From positions 372,001 to 436,000 of the forward strand of contig NZ_JACXBP010000004.1 in assembly GCF_014773485.1 (NCBI RefSeq): a DNA stretch of 64,000 bases, in the 5' to 3' direction. Source of the stretch: Erwinia aphidicola (GTDB lineage: Bacteria; Pseudomonadota; Gammaproteobacteria; Enterobacterales; Enterobacteriaceae). The notes beneath the pieces are model-generated. The model searched no databases and was not told the origin of the DNA. It saw nothing but the letters and a program-made list of their open reading frames with translations. Shown piece after piece: positions 26,405-36,813 of the stretch. The translations under genes were made by a program, and so were the position numbers. Positions within the stretch are counted from its first letter, which is position 1. Every line of letters begins with the position of its first letter.

Positions 26405-27136
26405 TTAACCCAAATCACCAAAGCGCACCTGCAGGGCGGTAATGGCCGTCAGGGCGGTGGTTTCGGTACGCAATACGCGCGGCCCGAGCAGGATATCGGT
26501 AAAGCCGTGCTGCGCTGTCATGTTGATTTCATCCGCTGACAGTCCGCCTTCCGGGCCAATCAACAGGCGAACACGCTCAACCGGCAGCGGTAAGGTATTA
26601 ATACTGTGTTCTGCCCGCGGATGAAGATTTAATTTTAACCCGCTATCCTGCTCGGCACACCAGGCGTCAAGTGCCATCGCGGGTCGAACCTCCGGCACGC
26701 TGTTGCGTCCGCACTGTTCGCACGCGGCAATGGCGATTTTCTGCCACTGCTGGATTTTTTTCGCCAGTCGATCGGCATCCAGCTTTACGCCACAGCGTTC
26801 AGAAAACAAGGGGGTAATGACATTTACTCCGAGTTCTACCGCTTTCTGGATGGTGAACTCCATCTTTTCACCGCGTGACATGACCTGCCCCAGGTGCAGG
26901 TGCAGCGGTGACTCGCGGCTGTCGGCGCGGCTTGCGGTGATTTTGACGCGCACATTTTTTTTATCGGCCTGAATAATCTCGGCGGAAAAAGTCAGATTTG
27001 TGCCATCGAACAATTCCAGGTGCTGGCCCGGCGCCATGCGCAGTACGCGCCCGATATGGTTTGCCGCATCGTCATTCAGGGCGAATTCACTGCCCACGTC
27101 TAAAGCTTCGGGGTGATAAATGCGGGGTATACGCAT
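26405..27136 (-). CDS. rsmE: 16S rRNA (uracil-1498-N3)-methyltransferase RsmE
   Basis: A 243-residue SPOUT-family methyltransferase. [15 protein letters not shown] is the usual start; [12 protein letters not shown] opens the PUA-like domain; [17 protein letters not shown] and [16 protein letters not shown] form the knotted SAM-binding site. The start at 27136 agrees with the E. coli length; the frame extends 8 codons upstream. It precedes gshB on the same strand. Confidence 0.96.
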   Translation of the reverse strand: MRIPRIYHPEALDVGSEFALNDDAANHIGRVLRMAPGQHLELFDGTNLTFSAEIIQADKKNVRVKITASRADSRESPLHLHLGQVMSRGEKMEFTIQKAVELGVNVITPLFSERCGVKLDADRLAKKIQQWQKIAIAACEQCGRNSVPEVRPAMALDAWCAEQDSGLKLNLHPRAEHSINTLPLPVERVRLLIGPEGGLSADEINMTAQHGFTDILLGPRVLRTETTALTAITALQVRFGDLG

Positions 27137-27196
27137 GGAAATCCTGTTGAAAGTTATCAAATCGCTGTGATTGCGGCTTAGTGTAGGTCAGTGATT

Positions 27197-27910
27197 TTAC
27201 CGCTGGCAAGCTCGCTGTACATACGGATTGTGGTTGCCCTGTACGCTGGCAATACGCTCATCGCGCTCACACTCCCACTGGCTGACCGGATAGAGTTTAT
27301 TCCAGGCGGTCATCAGCTGCGTTTGCTGCTTCGACATACTCAACTGGTAGCGGTCGCGCATGTAAAACCAGGTGCGGGCAATGGCGCCGCGCGCCCTGGC
27401 GGGTGGCTCGGCGAGCTTATTTTTGAAGTCGACCTTCATCGCGCACTGACCGTACTGCTGCTCCCCACCGTTCCACTGGCCGTACATAAAGTTGCCGCGG
27501 TCGCCGTTCACCTCACCAATCGATGGTTGCAGGTTGTGCAGGTCAGTTTCGATACGGCGATAACCGCTATCTTTGGCACAGTTTTTACGCCCGCCGTTCT
27601 GCCAGCACTGGCGCTGATGGCCAAAGCTCCAGGCCGGAACCACGTGCTCCCACTCGATGCGCCCGGCGCGATTAGCGTCTTTACGTACCTGGTAACCGCA
27701 GGACGCGAGGTCCGGCACGCCTTTTTTTCCGTGCCAGGTAATTTTACAGCCGCAGTAAAAGCTACCAGGGGCGGCGGCATTGATCTGCGCCGCATAGGCT
27801 TTAGCCTGGCTGAAGCTATTCTGGTGATAGTTATCCAGGCTGAGTGCCTGGGTAAAGAAGGAGGGAAGCAGCAGGGTAACAGCCAAAACGGCCCAAATTT
27901 TGCGAGACAT
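27197..27910 (-). CDS. endA: DNA-specific endonuclease I
   Basis: A 237-residue periplasmic endonuclease. The signal peptide (about residues 1-23) ends before LSLDNYHQ. The nuclease motifs EWEHVVPAW and [23 protein letters not shown] fit the endonuclease I family, and the [16 protein letters not shown] cysteine segment is conserved. It degrades double-stranded DNA outside the cytoplasm. Order sprT-endA-rsmE is as in E. coli. Confidence 0.95.
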   Translation of the reverse strand: MSRKIWAVLAVTLLLPSFFTQALSLDNYHQNSFSQAKAYAAQINAAAPGSFYCGCKITWHGKKGVPDLASCGYQVRKDANRAGRIEWEHVVPAWSFGHQRQCWQNGGRKNCAKDSGYRRIETDLHNLQPSIGEVNGDRGNFMYGQWNGGEQQYGQCAMKVDFKNKLAEPPARARGAIARTWFYMRDRYQLSMSKQQTQLMTAWNKLYPVSQWECERDERIASVQGNHNPYVQRACQR

Positions 27911-28031
27911 ATTCCAGTAAATCTGTAATCCATGAAAGAGGCATGGAGAGTAACAGAAGTACCCGTAATTACGAATAATTGGCTGAGATATCAGCCCGAT
28001 ATCGACTGATTATTAGACGAAATGAGGTTTT

Positions 28032-28544
28032 TTAAGAATCCTGGAAATCACCCGCTGTTAAAATATCTCCGCACTTCAGGCAGCGATATTCGCTCTCGCC
28101 ACGCATCACCCGGTTATGACGGCGTACGGAGAGCTGGTGCTGCTGACAGCGGCAGCGATAGGGGTAAGCACGGCTGCGCACCGAGCTGATTTCAAACTGA
28201 TGGGTGCGGCGTGCGGGGACGCCGAGCACGCTCTCCATCATCCACTTCCACTCTTTGCCGTGCGGGGCCACGCGACCAAAGTGCTTCCATACCAGCAGGT
28301 GTGCCAGCTCGTGCGGCACCACCTCATCGATAAACGCCTGCTGATTCTCCAGCAGCAGTACCGGGTTGAGGCGGATTTCCCAGCTTTGCAGCCATGCTGT
28401 GCCCGCCGCGGTGCCGCGCTGCTGATAGACCAGCGCCGGTTCCGGGTAGCTACGCTCCAGGCGCAGGTTAGCCTGCTGCAATTTTTCACGCAGCTGGCGC
28501 ATAACCGCCTGTTGCAGGGCGATGGGGAGTCTCAGAGGTTTCAT
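28032..28544 (-). CDS. sprT: SprT family zinc metalloprotease-like protein
   Basis: A 170-residue protein. The [15 protein letters not shown] stretch contains the HExxH zinc site and further conserved [22 protein letters not shown]-terminal zinc-ribbon-like part ([10 protein letters not shown]..., YRCLKCGDI) follows. E. coli SprT is related to the eukaryotic Spartan DNA-protein crosslink protease; the bacterial role is not clear. The start [12 protein letters not shown] at 28544 is chosen over a 12-residue longer frame. Confidence 0.9.
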   Translation of the reverse strand: MKPLRLPIALQQAVMRQLREKLQQANLRLERSYPEPALVYQQRGTAAGTAWLQSWEIRLNPVLLLENQQAFIDEVVPHELAHLLVWKHFGRVAPHGKEWKWMMESVLGVPARRTHQFEISSVRSRAYPYRCRCQQHQLSVRRHNRVMRGESEYRCLKCGDILTAGDFQDS

Positions 28545-28584
28545 CAGGGCAAGGATACGGTGGGATGAGGGGATAAGCAATAAG

Positions 28585-28606
28585 CTGGCCGGGTTGCCCC
28601 GGCCAG
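28585..28606 (-). terminator. Hairpin downstream of galP
   Basis: CTGGCCGGG / CCCGGCCAG with a 4-nt loop, located 13 bp after the galP stop. Only a weak T-tract follows on the minus strand. Confidence 0.6.
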
Positions 28607-28618
28607 AGTTTAGGTCAG

Positions 28619-30013
28619 TTATCGCTGACCGATATCACGCAGTTTTTTACCGCCTAACAGATTGCGTTCGATGTGCTCCAGCGAAACGTTTTTCGTTTCC
28701 GGGATCAGGGCAATCGTCAGCACGATGAAGAACAGGTTCAGCGCCGCGTAGACCCAGAAGGTGTTGGCGTTGCCGAGGTTGTTCAGCATGGTCAGGAAGG
28801 TGGCGCCAACGATCATGTTAGCAATCCAGTTAGTGGCGGTGGAAACGGTGATACCGAAATCGCGCCCTTTCAGCGGCTGGATTTCAGAACAGAGTACCCA
28901 GATCAGCGGACCGGCACTCATGGCGAAGCCAACGATAAACATCAGCAGCATGGCGATTGCGAAGTACTGTGCGGTGTCGGAGTGAATACCCACATGCAGC
29001 ATGGTACCCAGAATACCCATCCCCAGCGCCATCACCATAAAGCCGAGGATCAGCGTCGGCTTACGGCCCCAGCGGTCAACCAGGCCGATAGCAATAAAGG
29101 TGGCCAGCACGTTCACCAGACCGACAATCACCGTACCCCACATCTGCTGCGTGGTATTGGTGAAACCGGCAATCTCAAAGATTTTCGGCGCGTAGTACAT
29201 GATGACGTTCATCCCGGTGAACTGCTGCATCACCTGCAGCAGCACGCCCAGATAAACCGCACGGCGGAAGTTACTGTTGTCTTTGAACAGCGACCAGCCG
29301 GACTGCTTGATCTTCAGGCTTTCACGGATCTCATCCAGCTCACGTTTGGCCTGCTCGCTGGTATCACGCAGGCGGTCCAGCACGCGCTGGGCGCTACGGA
29401 AGTCACCTTTCGCCGCCAGCCAGCGTGGGCTGTTAGGCAGGAAGAAGACGCCAACCAGCAGCAGCAGGGCAGGGATGGTAATCACGCCCAGCATCCAGCG
29501 CCATTCGCCGGTGAAGCTAAAGGCGGTATCGGAAAGATACGCACCGAGAATACCGATGGTGATCATCAGCTGGTACAGCGAAATCATACTGCCGCGAATT
29601 TTCTCCGGGGCGATTTCAGACAGGTACAGCGGGGCGGTATAGGAAGCAACACCGACCGCCAGGCCCAGCAGGACGCGGGCAACAATCAGCATTTCCGGGT
29701 TTGGCGAAAATGCGGACCACAGGGAGCCGATAACGAACAGCACCGCGCCGATCATCAGGCTCTTTTTACGACCAAGATAGGAAGACATCCAGCCGCTGCC
29801 GACGGCACCGATGGCGGCACCAAACATCATTGAGCTGACGATCCACTCCTGCTGATGCGCAGTGACGTTGAAGTCTTTCGCGATGAAAGGTAATGCACCG
29901 GCGATAACGCCAATATCCAGGCCGAACAGCAGACCGGCCAGGGCTGCAAGAAAACAGACGAACAGGGTCATGGCCTTGTTCGATGTTCTGCTGCGTTTTT
30001 TATTATCAGGCAT
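28619..30013 (-). CDS. galP: Galactose/H+ symporter GalP (sugar porter MFS)
   Basis: A 464-residue inner-membrane transporter with twelve predicted helices. Sugar-porter signatures: [54 protein letters not shown] and the [17 protein letters not shown] sugar-binding helix. It is downstream of metK and ends next to sprT. Its promoter region at 30081-30115 has CRP and GalR-type sites. E. coli GalP carries galactose and glucose. Confidence 0.95.
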   Translation of the reverse strand: MPDNKKRSRTSNKAMTLFVCFLAALAGLLFGLDIGVIAGALPFIAKDFNVTAHQQEWIVSSMMFGAAIGAVGSGWMSSYLGRKKSLMIGAVLFVIGSLWSAFSPNPEMLIVARVLLGLAVGVASYTAPLYLSEIAPEKIRGSMISLYQLMITIGILGAYLSDTAFSFTGEWRWMLGVITIPALLLLVGVFFLPNSPRWLAAKGDFRSAQRVLDRLRDTSEQAKRELDEIRESLKIKQSGWSLFKDNSNFRRAVYLGVLLQVMQQFTGMNVIMYYAPKIFEIAGFTNTTQQMWGTVIVGLVNVLATFIAIGLVDRWGRKPTLILGFMVMALGMGILGTMLHVGIHSDTAQYFAIAMLLMFIVGFAMSAGPLIWVLCSEIQPLKGRDFGITVSTATNWIANMIVGATFLTMLNNLGNANTFWVYAALNLFFIVLTIALIPETKNVSLEHIERNLLGGKKLRDIGQR

Positions 30014-30080
30014 AACGCCTCCGTTTAGGTAGTACCGCTTGTTGTTGTTATAGATGTTAGAAAACCCAGGCGCATCAGAC

Positions 30081-30096
30081 TGTGCTTCAGATCACA
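30081..30096. promoter_or_regulatory. CRP site upstream of galP
   Basis: TGTGC-N6-TCACA, nine of ten matches to the CRP half-sites, 68 bp before the galP start. It fits catabolite activation of galP. Confidence 0.7.
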
Positions 30097-30099
30097 CTG

Positions 30100-30115
30100 G
30101 TGTAATCGCTTACAC
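30100..30115. promoter_or_regulatory. GalR/GalS operator upstream of galP
   Basis: GTGTAATCGCTTACAC matches the GalR/GalS consensus GTGKAANCGNTTNCAC almost perfectly and lies 87 bp before the galP start, beside the CRP site. Confidence 0.85.
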
Positions 30116-30324
30116 ACCAGAAGTATCTGAAAATGCCTTTTTTCCCTGCCGCTGCGCTTTGTAACCTGTAAGTCATAGCAATTTATAGTGTGTATTATTT
30201 CGCAGCCCAATCAACATCAGACAGTGCTGAAAATAGCGCATTTTATGTCGAAATGTTAAGAGAGGAAAATCTTAATTATCAGAAAAGTAAGATATTTATA
30301 AATGTAACCGCTATCATCTCGCCA

Positions 30325-30356
30325 ATAAAAAAAGGGGCACCCGAAGGTACCCCTTT
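30325..30356 (-). terminator. metK terminator
   Basis: AAGGGGCACC / GGTACCCCTT stem with CGAA loop and an A-run on the plus strand (T-run on minus), 21 bp after the metK stop. Confidence 0.9.
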
Positions 30357-30376
30357 GAAACTGTTAGCCGAAAAGG

Positions 30377-31531
30377 TTATTTCAGGCCGGCAGCTTCACG
30401 CAGCTGGGCTGCTTTGTCGGTTTTTTCCCAAGGGAAATGTTCGCGACCAAAGTGACCGTAAGCGGCAGTTTCGCGATAGATCGGATGCAGCAGGTCCAGC
30501 ATCTGGATCAGACCGTAAGGGCGCAGGTCGAAGAACTCGCGCACCAGCAGGGTCAGGGTTTCGGTGGAGATTTTCTCGGTGCCGAAGGTTTCCACCATGA
30601 TTGAGGTGGGTTCTGCCACGCCGATAGCGTAGGAAACCTGAATTTCACAGCGATCGGCCAGACCGGCAGCAACGATGTTTTTCGCCACGTAGCGCGCAGC
30701 ATAGGCCGCCGAACGGTCCACTTTTGACGGATCCTTACCTGAGAATGCACCGCCGCCGTGACGAGCCATGCCGCCGTAGGTATCAACGATAATCTTACGT
30801 CCGGTCAGACCGCAGTCACCCATTGGGCCACCGATAACGAAACGGCCAGTCGGGTTGATATGATATTTGGTGCTGGCGTTGACCCACTCAGCAGGCAGAA
30901 CCGGCTTGATGATCTCTTCCATCACCGCTTCCTGCAGATCTTTCTGCGAGATATCTTCCGCGTGCTGAGTCGACAGCACTACCGCGTCAATGCCCACGAT
31001 CTTGCCGTCATCGTACTGGAAGGTGATCTGGCTTTTTGCATCCGGGCGCAGCCACGGCAGCGTGCCGCTTTTACGCACTTCTGCCTGGCGCTGCACCAGA
31101 CGGTGAGCGTAGGTCACGGGAGCTGGCATCAGCACGTCGGTTTCGTTGGTGGCATAGCCAAACATCAGGCCCTGGTCGCCTGCACCCTGTTCCAGCGGAT
31201 CGGTACGGTCAACGCCCTGGTTAATATCAGGTGACTGCTTGCCAATGGCGCTCAGTACGGCGCAGGAGTTGGCATCAAAGCCCATATCAGAATGAACATA
31301 GCCAATATCACGCACGGTCTGACGCGTGATCTCTTCGATATCAACCCATGCGCTGGTGGTGATTTCACCGCCGACCAGCACCATGCCGGTTTTCACATAG
31401 GTCTCGCACGCAACGCGGGCTTTCGGATCCTGCTCGAGGATGGCATCGAGCACGGCATCAGAAATCTGGTCGGCGATTTTATCAGGATGTCCTTCTGATA
31501 CGGACTCGGATGTAAAAAGGTGTTTAGCCAT
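30377..31531 (-). CDS. metK: S-adenosylmethionine synthase MetK
   Basis: A 384-residue enzyme making SAM from ATP and methionine. [38 protein letters not shown] and [19 protein letters not shown] are conserved. The start at 31531 is the E. coli start; the frame upstream is not coding. Divergent from speA, which links SAM with polyamine synthesis in place. The met-box array upstream indicates MetJ repression. Confidence 0.98.
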   Translation of the reverse strand: MAKHLFTSESVSEGHPDKIADQISDAVLDAILEQDPKARVACETYVKTGMVLVGGEITTSAWVDIEEITRQTVRDIGYVHSDMGFDANSCAVLSAIGKQSPDINQGVDRTDPLEQGAGDQGLMFGYATNETDVLMPAPVTYAHRLVQRQAEVRKSGTLPWLRPDAKSQITFQYDDGKIVGIDAVVLSTQHAEDISQKDLQEAVMEEIIKPVLPAEWVNASTKYHINPTGRFVIGGPMGDCGLTGRKIIVDTYGGMARHGGGAFSGKDPSKVDRSAAYAARYVAKNIVAAGLADRCEIQVSYAIGVAEPTSIMVETFGTEKISTETLTLLVREFFDLRPYGLIQMLDLLHPIYRETAAYGHFGREHFPWEKTDKAAQLREAAGLK

Positions 31532-31648
31532 TTTATTCTTTACCTTGACTTGAACGGGTGGAAGATCGACTGCATAGCGCAAAGACTGGAAACCAGCCGG
31601 TCACTCAGAATTAGCGCCCCCACAGGCAAAGCCATGAGCAGTAATACA

Positions 31649-31696
31649 AGACGCTTAGAAGTTAACCAGTATAGACGGATTAACATCTGGACGGCT
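31649..31696. promoter_or_regulatory. MetJ operator (tandem met boxes) for metK
   Basis: Six contiguous 8-bp units from 31649, starting AGACGCTT, AGAAGTTA and including AGACGGAT and GGACGGCT, resemble the met box AGACGTCT in tandem. They lie 118-165 bp before the metK start. This fits known MetJ control of metK. The rest of the 31532-32171 gap is speA leader and AT-rich DNA. Confidence 0.7.
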
Positions 31697-32040
31697 ATTT
31701 TAGGTTACACGCTAAGCGGATTGCCAGTTTTTTTTGCTTAAAGGATTTTTCAGTTAGCGTAAAGAGTGGCAATTAATCCTGACAGGGGTCGCATTTAGCA
31801 CAGTAAGATTTTGCAATTTCACAGGGTTAGCTGTATAAAACGCCGCGCCTGCCGTTGCGGTTTTGACTTGCGCCGCACCAGACTGTCAGTCACCGTGTTT
31901 TTACTGACTTTCAGCCTCAGTTCTTGCTTTTCCACACACTGGTTAAACTGTCACAACACCACGATATTCTCGGATTATCCTGAGTATTGTCCCTGTTGGC
32001 TCTCTGGCTGGTGATACGGAGTCCGCGACTTGTTTTACGA

Positions 32041-32133
32041 TGTTATACTGCATAAGCCGACTCTTCGCTCTCAGCCTGTCGGGCTGAACCGGGCGACGGT
32101 CGATGATTTCTTGCTACAGGATGCTCCTGTAGC
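32041..32133 (+). promoter_or_regulatory. speA leader: extended -10 and two hairpins
   Basis: TGTTATACT (32041-32049) is an extended -10 without an obvious -35. The transcript would start with CAGCC-TGTCG-GGCTG (32072-32086) and CTACAGGA-TGC-TCCTGTAG (about 32115-32133) hairpins. A tiny ORF (ATG at 32104, stop TAG at 32131) overlaps the second hairpin. A role in polyamine control is possible but not shown. Confidence 0.4.
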
Positions 32134-32171
32134 TGCTGGCTGTTTTGCTTCATTACAACTTGAGGTTCGCG

Positions 32172-34148
32172 ATGTCTGACGACATGAAGAATATTAAGGG
32201 TTCGTCAGCTGGCGAACAGGGTGTACTCCGCTCGATGCAGGAGGTAGCAATGAGCGATCAAGATGCCAGCCGCATGCTGCGCACTTACAATATTGCCTGG
32301 TGGGGCAATAACTACTACGACGTCAACGAGCTGGGCCATATCAGCGTCTGCCCGGATCCGGATGTACCGGAAGCGCGCGTCGATCTCGCGAAGCTGGTGA
32401 AAGAGCGCGAAGCCGAAGGCCAGCGTTTGCCCGCCCTGTTCTGCTTCCCCCAAATTCTGCAGCACCGCCTGCGTTCGATTAACGCCGCGTTTAAACGCGC
32501 GCGCGAGTCTTACGGCTATCGCGGTGACTACTTCCTGGTTTACCCGATTAAGGTTAACCAGCATAAGCGCGTTATCGAGTCGCTTATCAACTCCGGCGAG
32601 CCGCTGGGCCTGGAAGCCGGTTCCAAAGCCGAGCTGATGGCCGTGCTGGCCCATGCGGGCATGACGCGTTCGGTGATCGTCTGTAACGGCTATAAAGACC
32701 GTGAATATATCCGCCTCGCGCTGATCGGCGAAAAGATGGGCCACAAGGTCTATCTGGTGCTGGAAAAAATGACCGAGGTGAAACTGGTCCTCGAAGAGGC
32801 GGAGCGCCTGAATGTGGTGCCGCGCCTTGGTATCCGCGCGCGCCTGGCATCGCAGGGTTCCGGTAAATGGCAGTCGAGCGGCGGGGAGAAATCCAAGTTT
32901 GGCCTCTCTGCCACTCAGGTACTGAAGCTGGTAGAGATCATGCGCGAAGCGGGCCGTATGGAGAGCCTGCAGCTGCTGCACTTCCACCTCGGTTCGCAGA
33001 TGGCCAACATCCGCGATATCGCCACCGGCGTGCGCGAGTCGGCGCGTTTCTACGTTGAGCTGGCGAAGCTCGGCGTCAATATCCAGTGCTTCGACGTGGG
33101 CGGCGGTCTGGGCGTTGACTATGAAGGCACCCGCTCGCAGAGCGACTGCTCGGTCAACTACGGCCTGAACGAATATGCCAACAATGTTATCTGGGCGATT
33201 GGCGATGCCTGTGAAGAGCACGGCCTGCCGCATCCAACGGTGATTACTGAATCGGGCCGCGCCGTGACAGCGCACCACACCGTATTGGTTTCCAACATCA
33301 TTGGTGTGGAACGCAACGAGTTCAGCGAGCCGCAGCCGCCGCAGGCAGATTCCCCGCGTCCGATTGTCAGCATGTGGGATACCTGGCAGGAGATGCACGA
33401 GCCGAATAACCGCCGCTCGCTGCGCGAATGGCTGCACGACAGCCAGATGGACCTTTTTGACATCCATACCGGTTATTCGCAGGGGACTTACGATCTGACC
33501 CAGCGCGCCTGGGCGGAGCAGCTCTATCTCAGCATTTGCCACTATATTCAGCAGCATCTGGACCCGAGCAACCGCGCGCACCGTCCGATTATTGACGAAC
33601 TGCAGGAGCGCATGGCGGATAAGATTTACGTCAACTTCTCACTGTTCCAGTCGATGCCGGATGCATGGGGTATTGACCAGCTGTTCCCGGTGATGCCGCT
33701 GGAAGGGCTGAATCAGGTGCCGGAGCGCCGTGCGGTGCTGCTGGACATCACCTGTGACTCGGACGGCACCATCGACCACTATGTTGACGGCGACGGTATT
33801 GCCACCACCATGCCGATGCCGCAGTACGATATTGATAACCCGCCGATGCTGGGCTTCTTCATGGTCGGGGCGTATCAGGAGATCCTCGGCAACATGCACA
33901 ACCTGTTCGGCGACACCGAAGCGGTCGACGTGTTTGCCTTCCCTGATGGCAGCGTGGAAGTTCAGCTGTCCGATGAAGGGGATACCGTGGCGGACATGCT
34001 GGAGTATGTGCAGCTGAACCCGGCCGAGCTGCTGACCCACTTCCGTAATCAGATCAAACAGAGCGATCTGGATGAGGAGCTGCGTGCGCAGTTCCTGGAA
34101 GAGTTCGAAGCCGGTTTATACGGCTACACTTATCTGGAAGACGAATAA
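32172..34148 (+). CDS. speA: Biosynthetic arginine decarboxylase SpeA
   Basis: A 658-residue PLP enzyme (arginine to agmatine), first step of the arginine route to putrescine. The motif [14 protein letters not shown] near 110 carries the PLP lysine, [13 protein letters not shown] the phosphate loop, and the C-terminal [12 protein letters not shown] and GYTYLEDE match E. coli. The start MSDDMKN at 32172 matches the E. coli length. SpeB encoded downstream finishes the route. A 9-bp hairpin follows the stop. Confidence 0.98.
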   Translation: MSDDMKNIKGSSAGEQGVLRSMQEVAMSDQDASRMLRTYNIAWWGNNYYDVNELGHISVCPDPDVPEARVDLAKLVKEREAEGQRLPALFCFPQILQHRLRSINAAFKRARESYGYRGDYFLVYPIKVNQHKRVIESLINSGEPLGLEAGSKAELMAVLAHAGMTRSVIVCNGYKDREYIRLALIGEKMGHKVYLVLEKMTEVKLVLEEAERLNVVPRLGIRARLASQGSGKWQSSGGEKSKFGLSATQVLKLVEIMREAGRMESLQLLHFHLGSQMANIRDIATGVRESARFYVELAKLGVNIQCFDVGGGLGVDYEGTRSQSDCSVNYGLNEYANNVIWAIGDACEEHGLPHPTVITESGRAVTAHHTVLVSNIIGVERNEFSEPQPPQADSPRPIVSMWDTWQEMHEPNNRRSLREWLHDSQMDLFDIHTGYSQGTYDLTQRAWAEQLYLSICHYIQQHLDPSNRAHRPIIDELQERMADKIYVNFSLFQSMPDAWGIDQLFPVMPLEGLNQVPERRAVLLDITCDSDGTIDHYVDGDGIATTMPMPQYDIDNPPMLGFFMVGAYQEILGNMHNLFGDTEAVDVFAFPDGSVEVQLSDEGDTVADMLEYVQLNPAELLTHFRNQIKQSDLDEELRAQFLEEFEAGLYGYTYLEDE

Positions 34149-34157
34149 TCTTCCGGC

Positions 34158-34183
34158 GCTGCGCGCTATTAAAGGCGCGCAGC
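34158..34183 (+). repeat. Hairpin after speA
   Basis: GCTGCGCGC / GCGCGCAGC around TATTAAAG, 9 bp after the speA stop. It lacks a T-tract, so it may protect RNA 3' ends or attenuate rather than stop transcription. Confidence 0.6.
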
Positions 34184-34235
34184 AAATAAGAAGCCTCCAG
34201 CCAGGCACTCAGTGCCGAGAGTGAAGGAGTCGAAT

Positions 34236-34655
34236 ATGGGTTTGCTTGACGGTTTACTAAAAAGTGCGTTGGGCGGCGGCGGCGGTAACGCGGCCGGTGG
34301 ACTTAACGCGGGACAGTTTCAGGCCATCTGGGAATGGATTCAGGAGCAGGGCGGCATTGAAGTGCTGTTTAATAAGTTTCAGCAGGGTGGTCTTGGTGCC
34401 ATTCTGAACTCCTGGATTGGCAACGGCCAGAATGCAGCGATTGGCAGCGGTGAAATTCAGTCGGCGTTTGGCGGTGGCGAGATCCAGTCGCTGGCGGATA
34501 AGCTGGGCACCGATCGACAGGGGGCCACCGATCTGCTCAGCCAGTTCCTGCCGAACTTTGTCGACGGTATTTCGCCGGGTGGTGAAGTGAAGCCGGAAGT
34601 GAAGTCCGGTTCTGCCGATTTAGGTAACTTTGTTAACGATATTTTTAAACGTTAA
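34236..34655 (+). CDS. YidB family protein (DUF937)
   Basis: A 139-residue protein with the DUF937/YidB pattern: MGLLDGLLKSALGGGGG, a glycine-rich opening, then IGSGEIQSAFGGGEIQSLADKLG and LLSQFLPNFVDGISPGGEV. YidB-like proteins are of unknown role. In E. coli this gene is not between speA and speB, so it is an insertion in this lineage. The start at 34236 is preferred (AAGGAG 8 nt upstream); a frame from 34212 adds eight residues. Confidence 0.85.
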   Translation: MGLLDGLLKSALGGGGGNAAGGLNAGQFQAIWEWIQEQGGIEVLFNKFQQGGLGAILNSWIGNGQNAAIGSGEIQSAFGGGEIQSLADKLGTDRQGATDLLSQFLPNFVDGISPGGEVKPEVKSGSADLGNFVNDIFKR

Positions 34656-34679
34656 ACCAGGTTAAAATAGTGCTTAATC

Positions 34680-34722
34680 AATCCCTTCCTCGTCGGGCTT
34701 AACGACGCGGTGGGGATTTTTT
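34680..34722 (+). terminator. Terminator after YidB-like gene
   Basis: ATCCC / GGGGAT outer stem with CGTCG / CGACG inner stem and a T8 run. It separates the YidB-like gene from speB, so speB needs read-through or its own promoter. Confidence 0.65.
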
Positions 34723-34758
34723 TTCATCTTTTTTTTGGTCAGTCAGAGAGGAACAGCT

Positions 34759-35679
34759 ATGTATAACACCCTGGGTAATCAGTACGATAACTCGCTGGTG
34801 TCTAACGCCTTTGGTTTTATGCGTTTCCCGGTTAACTTCCAGCCCTACGACAGCGATGCCGAGTGGGTGATTACCGGCGTACCGTTTGATGCCGCAACCT
34901 CCGGCCGCCCGGGCAGCCGCCTCGGCCCCGGCGCTATCCGCCAGATTTCGACCAACCTCGCCTGGGAAGGCTGCCGCTGGCCGTGGGAGTTTGACCTGCG
35001 TCAGCGCCTGAACGTGATTGACTGCGGCGATCTGGTGTATGCCTTCGGTGATTCACAGGATCTGAGCGACAAGCTGCAGGCGCACGCTGAGAAGCTGCTG
35101 GCGAACGGCAAGCGTATGCTGACCTTTGGCGGCGACCATTACATCTCGCTGCCGCTGCTGCGCGCCCATGCCAAAACTTTCGGTAAGATGGCGCTGGTGC
35201 ACTTTGATGCGCACACCGATACCTACTCTAACGGCCCGACCTTTGACCACGGCACCATGTTCTATACGGCACCGAAAGAAGGGCTGATCTCACCGGAGCA
35301 TTCCGTGCAGATCGGTATTCGTACCGAGTTTGATAAGTCACTGGGCTTTAACGTACTGGATGCCGCGCAGATCAACGATCGCAGCGTCGACGATATTCTG
35401 GCGCAGGTGAAGCAGATTGTGGGCGACCTGCCAATCTACCTGACGTTTGATATCGACTGCCTCGACCCGGCACATGCACCGGGCACCGGTACTCCGGTGA
35501 TCGGCGGCCTGACCAGTGACAAGGCCAGCAAGCTGATCCGCGGTTTGCAGGGTATGAATATCGTGGGGATGGATCTGGTCGAAGTCGCGCCGGGCTACGA
35601 CCAGTCTGATATTACCGCGCTGGCGGCGGCCAGCCTGGCGCTGGATATGCTGCACGTGCAGGCTTCCAACAAAGGTTAA
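34759..35679 (+). CDS. speB: Agmatinase SpeB
   Basis: A 306-residue ureohydrolase releasing urea from agmatine to give putrescine. The manganese ligands lie in [18 protein letters not shown] and [18 protein letters not shown]. The start at 34759 (AGAGAGGAAC upstream) gives the E. coli length; an upstream frame is spurious. In E. coli speB is followed by loiP, but here a 12.7-kb catabolic operon comes between. Confidence 0.97.
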   Translation: MYNTLGNQYDNSLVSNAFGFMRFPVNFQPYDSDAEWVITGVPFDAATSGRPGSRLGPGAIRQISTNLAWEGCRWPWEFDLRQRLNVIDCGDLVYAFGDSQDLSDKLQAHAEKLLANGKRMLTFGGDHYISLPLLRAHAKTFGKMALVHFDAHTDTYSNGPTFDHGTMFYTAPKEGLISPEHSVQIGIRTEFDKSLGFNVLDAAQINDRSVDDILAQVKQIVGDLPIYLTFDIDCLDPAHAPGTGTPVIGGLTSDKASKLIRGLQGMNIVGMDLVEVAPGYDQSDITALAAASLALDMLHVQASNKG

Positions 35680-35687
35680 TCATTCTG

Positions 35688-35714
35688 CCCCGCGGCGGTA
35701 AATGCGCTGCGGGG
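35688..35714 (+). terminator. Weak hairpin after speB
   Basis: CCCCGC / GCGGGG stem with a large loop, 9 bp after the speB stop. There is no clear T-tract. Confidence 0.4.
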
Positions 35715-36082
35715 TAAATACTCCCTCTCTCTGCCCCCAAATTAACCCTGCTCTTAATTTACCCCGAAGAGAGCGTGACCCTGCCGTTAGTAGTGTTTTT
35801 TTAAAATCCTCCCGGAAGTTGCCATAATTGTTTTACTGATGAAACTTTCAATTATTCTTATTCAACGGTGATAATTAGCCAGGGAAAATATTTTTTGCAC
35901 TGACTATACCGCTGAAGGTCGCTTTGCTGCTGTTTTAAAAGAATATCTTTCGCTGCTGTTGTCTGGATCTGATTTTTGCTACAGATATGATTCAATGCGG
36001 TGAATTTATTTTATTTCGTGATCTCTTGCACGTTTACTTTAAATAAAAATCTTCTTGCTTAATTTTTAGCAAATATCGCCTA

Positions 36083-36110
36083 TTGACGCTTAATCCTCCG
36101 CTTCTATATT
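36083..36110 (+). promoter_or_regulatory. Candidate sigma70 promoter of the catabolic operon
   Basis: TTGACG (36083-36088), 16-bp spacer, TATATT (36105-36110), 57 bp before the ferredoxin ATG. A typical enteric promoter shape; the IclR regulator in the operon could act here. Confidence 0.6.
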
Positions 36111-36167
36111 GACCGTATTAGATAGGAAACAAAGTTTTATATATGAAACTAATGCTGGAGTTAAATA

Positions 36168-36494
36168 ATGAGCTGGAGCCCTATTTGTCATATTTCGCAG
36201 GTACAGGCCGATTTTCCCTTCGCCGGCAATATTGATGGCCAGGAGATCGGAATTTATCTGGTCGAGGGTGAATATTACGCGCTGGAGGATATCTGCCCGC
36301 ATGCATATGCCCTGCTGAGCCAGGGGTTTGTAGAGGATGGCAAAGTGGAGTGCCCGCTGCATGAGGCTGTTTTTGATATCAGAACGGGACGCTGCCTGCG
36401 TGAACCGGGGGAACGCGACCTGAAACGCTATCCATTACGGATAGTCGATAACCAGATTCAAATCACTGTCGTTGCGGAGGATGAGCAACCATGA
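36168..36494 (+). CDS. Rieske-type [2Fe-2S] ferredoxin
   Basis: A 108-residue electron carrier. Rieske ligands are Cys43-His45 (DICPHAYALL) and Cys62-His65 (ECPLHEAVFD), separated as in bacterial oxygenase ferredoxins. It should pass electrons from the FAD reductase (40411) to the terminal oxygenase (36814). The ribosome binding site is GGAG 7 nt upstream. It is the first gene of the operon, and its TGA overlaps the next ATG (ATGA). Confidence 0.92.
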   Translation: MSWSPICHISQVQADFPFAGNIDGQEIGIYLVEGEYYALEDICPHAYALLSQGFVEDGKVECPLHEAVFDIRTGRCLREPGERDLKRYPLRIVDNQIQITVVAEDEQP

Positions 36495-36799
36495 GTCATC
36501 AAGCGGAATTTAATCCACATTTGCCGCAAAGCTGGCAATTCACTCCCCCTAAAGAGGGGGGCAATGGTGCCATCCATCAGCCGGGTGAATATCAAAATAT
36601 TATCTGGCAGACGCGTCGTCGTGAACCTGATGCCTTTGAAATCGCCCTGATTAGCGCACTGGAAACGCTGTTTTCCCAGGATAAAAACACACTGGAACAG
36701 CTGGTGGAGGCGCTCAATCAGCAGCGGATCTTCGACCGCGGCGGTAAGCCGTGGAGCGATGCCAGCTTCCGCGAGTTTTTACAGGTTAACGGTTACTGA
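36491..36799 (+). CDS. Small protein with recombinase-type helix-turn-helix
   Basis: A 102-residue protein with no catalytic domain. Residues about 65-102 (TLEQLVEALNQQRIFDRGGKPWSDASFREFLQ) match the 'recombinase' helix-turn-helix that follows serine resolvase domains (pattern: I-A-x-x-L-N-x-R-G-I...GG-x-W-S). The first half is unassigned. It is tightly coupled (ATGA overlap) between the Rieske ferredoxin and the oxygenase. I recall similar small proteins beside Rieske oxygenases in other Proteobacteria. A DNA-binding regulator or an oxygenase accessory protein is possible; neither is proven. Confidence 0.6.
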   Translation: MSHQAEFNPHLPQSWQFTPPKEGGNGAIHQPGEYQNIIWQTRRREPDAFEIALISALETLFSQDKNTLEQLVEALNQQRIFDRGGKPWSDASFREFLQVNGY

Positions 36800-36813
36800 A
36801 CCGGGAGGCGAAG

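Larger units (their letters stand above)
35680..36167. other. 488-bp AT-rich control region before the catabolic operon
   Basis: No gene was found. The stretch 35780-36160 is strikingly AT-rich compared with both flanks, which is typical of horizontally acquired, H-NS-silenced promoters. Apart from the hairpin and the promoter noted separately, no operator could be assigned. Confidence 0.6.

Noticed and set aside
28673..29833. 386-residue plus-strand frame opposite galP
   Set aside because: Antisense shadow of a clear transporter gene, without a membrane pattern or motif.
32040..32087. 15-codon ORF upstream of speA
   Set aside because: It begins on the candidate -10 element and would not be in the transcript.
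31697..32171. Riboswitch upstream of speA or metK
   Set aside because: Only small hairpins and met boxes were found; no known SAM or polyamine riboswitch fold could be recognised by eye.
32205..33581. 458-residue minus-strand frame opposite speA
   Set aside because: Lies inside a conserved 658-residue gene on the other strand; composition rich in His, Gln and Arg is typical of antisense shadows.
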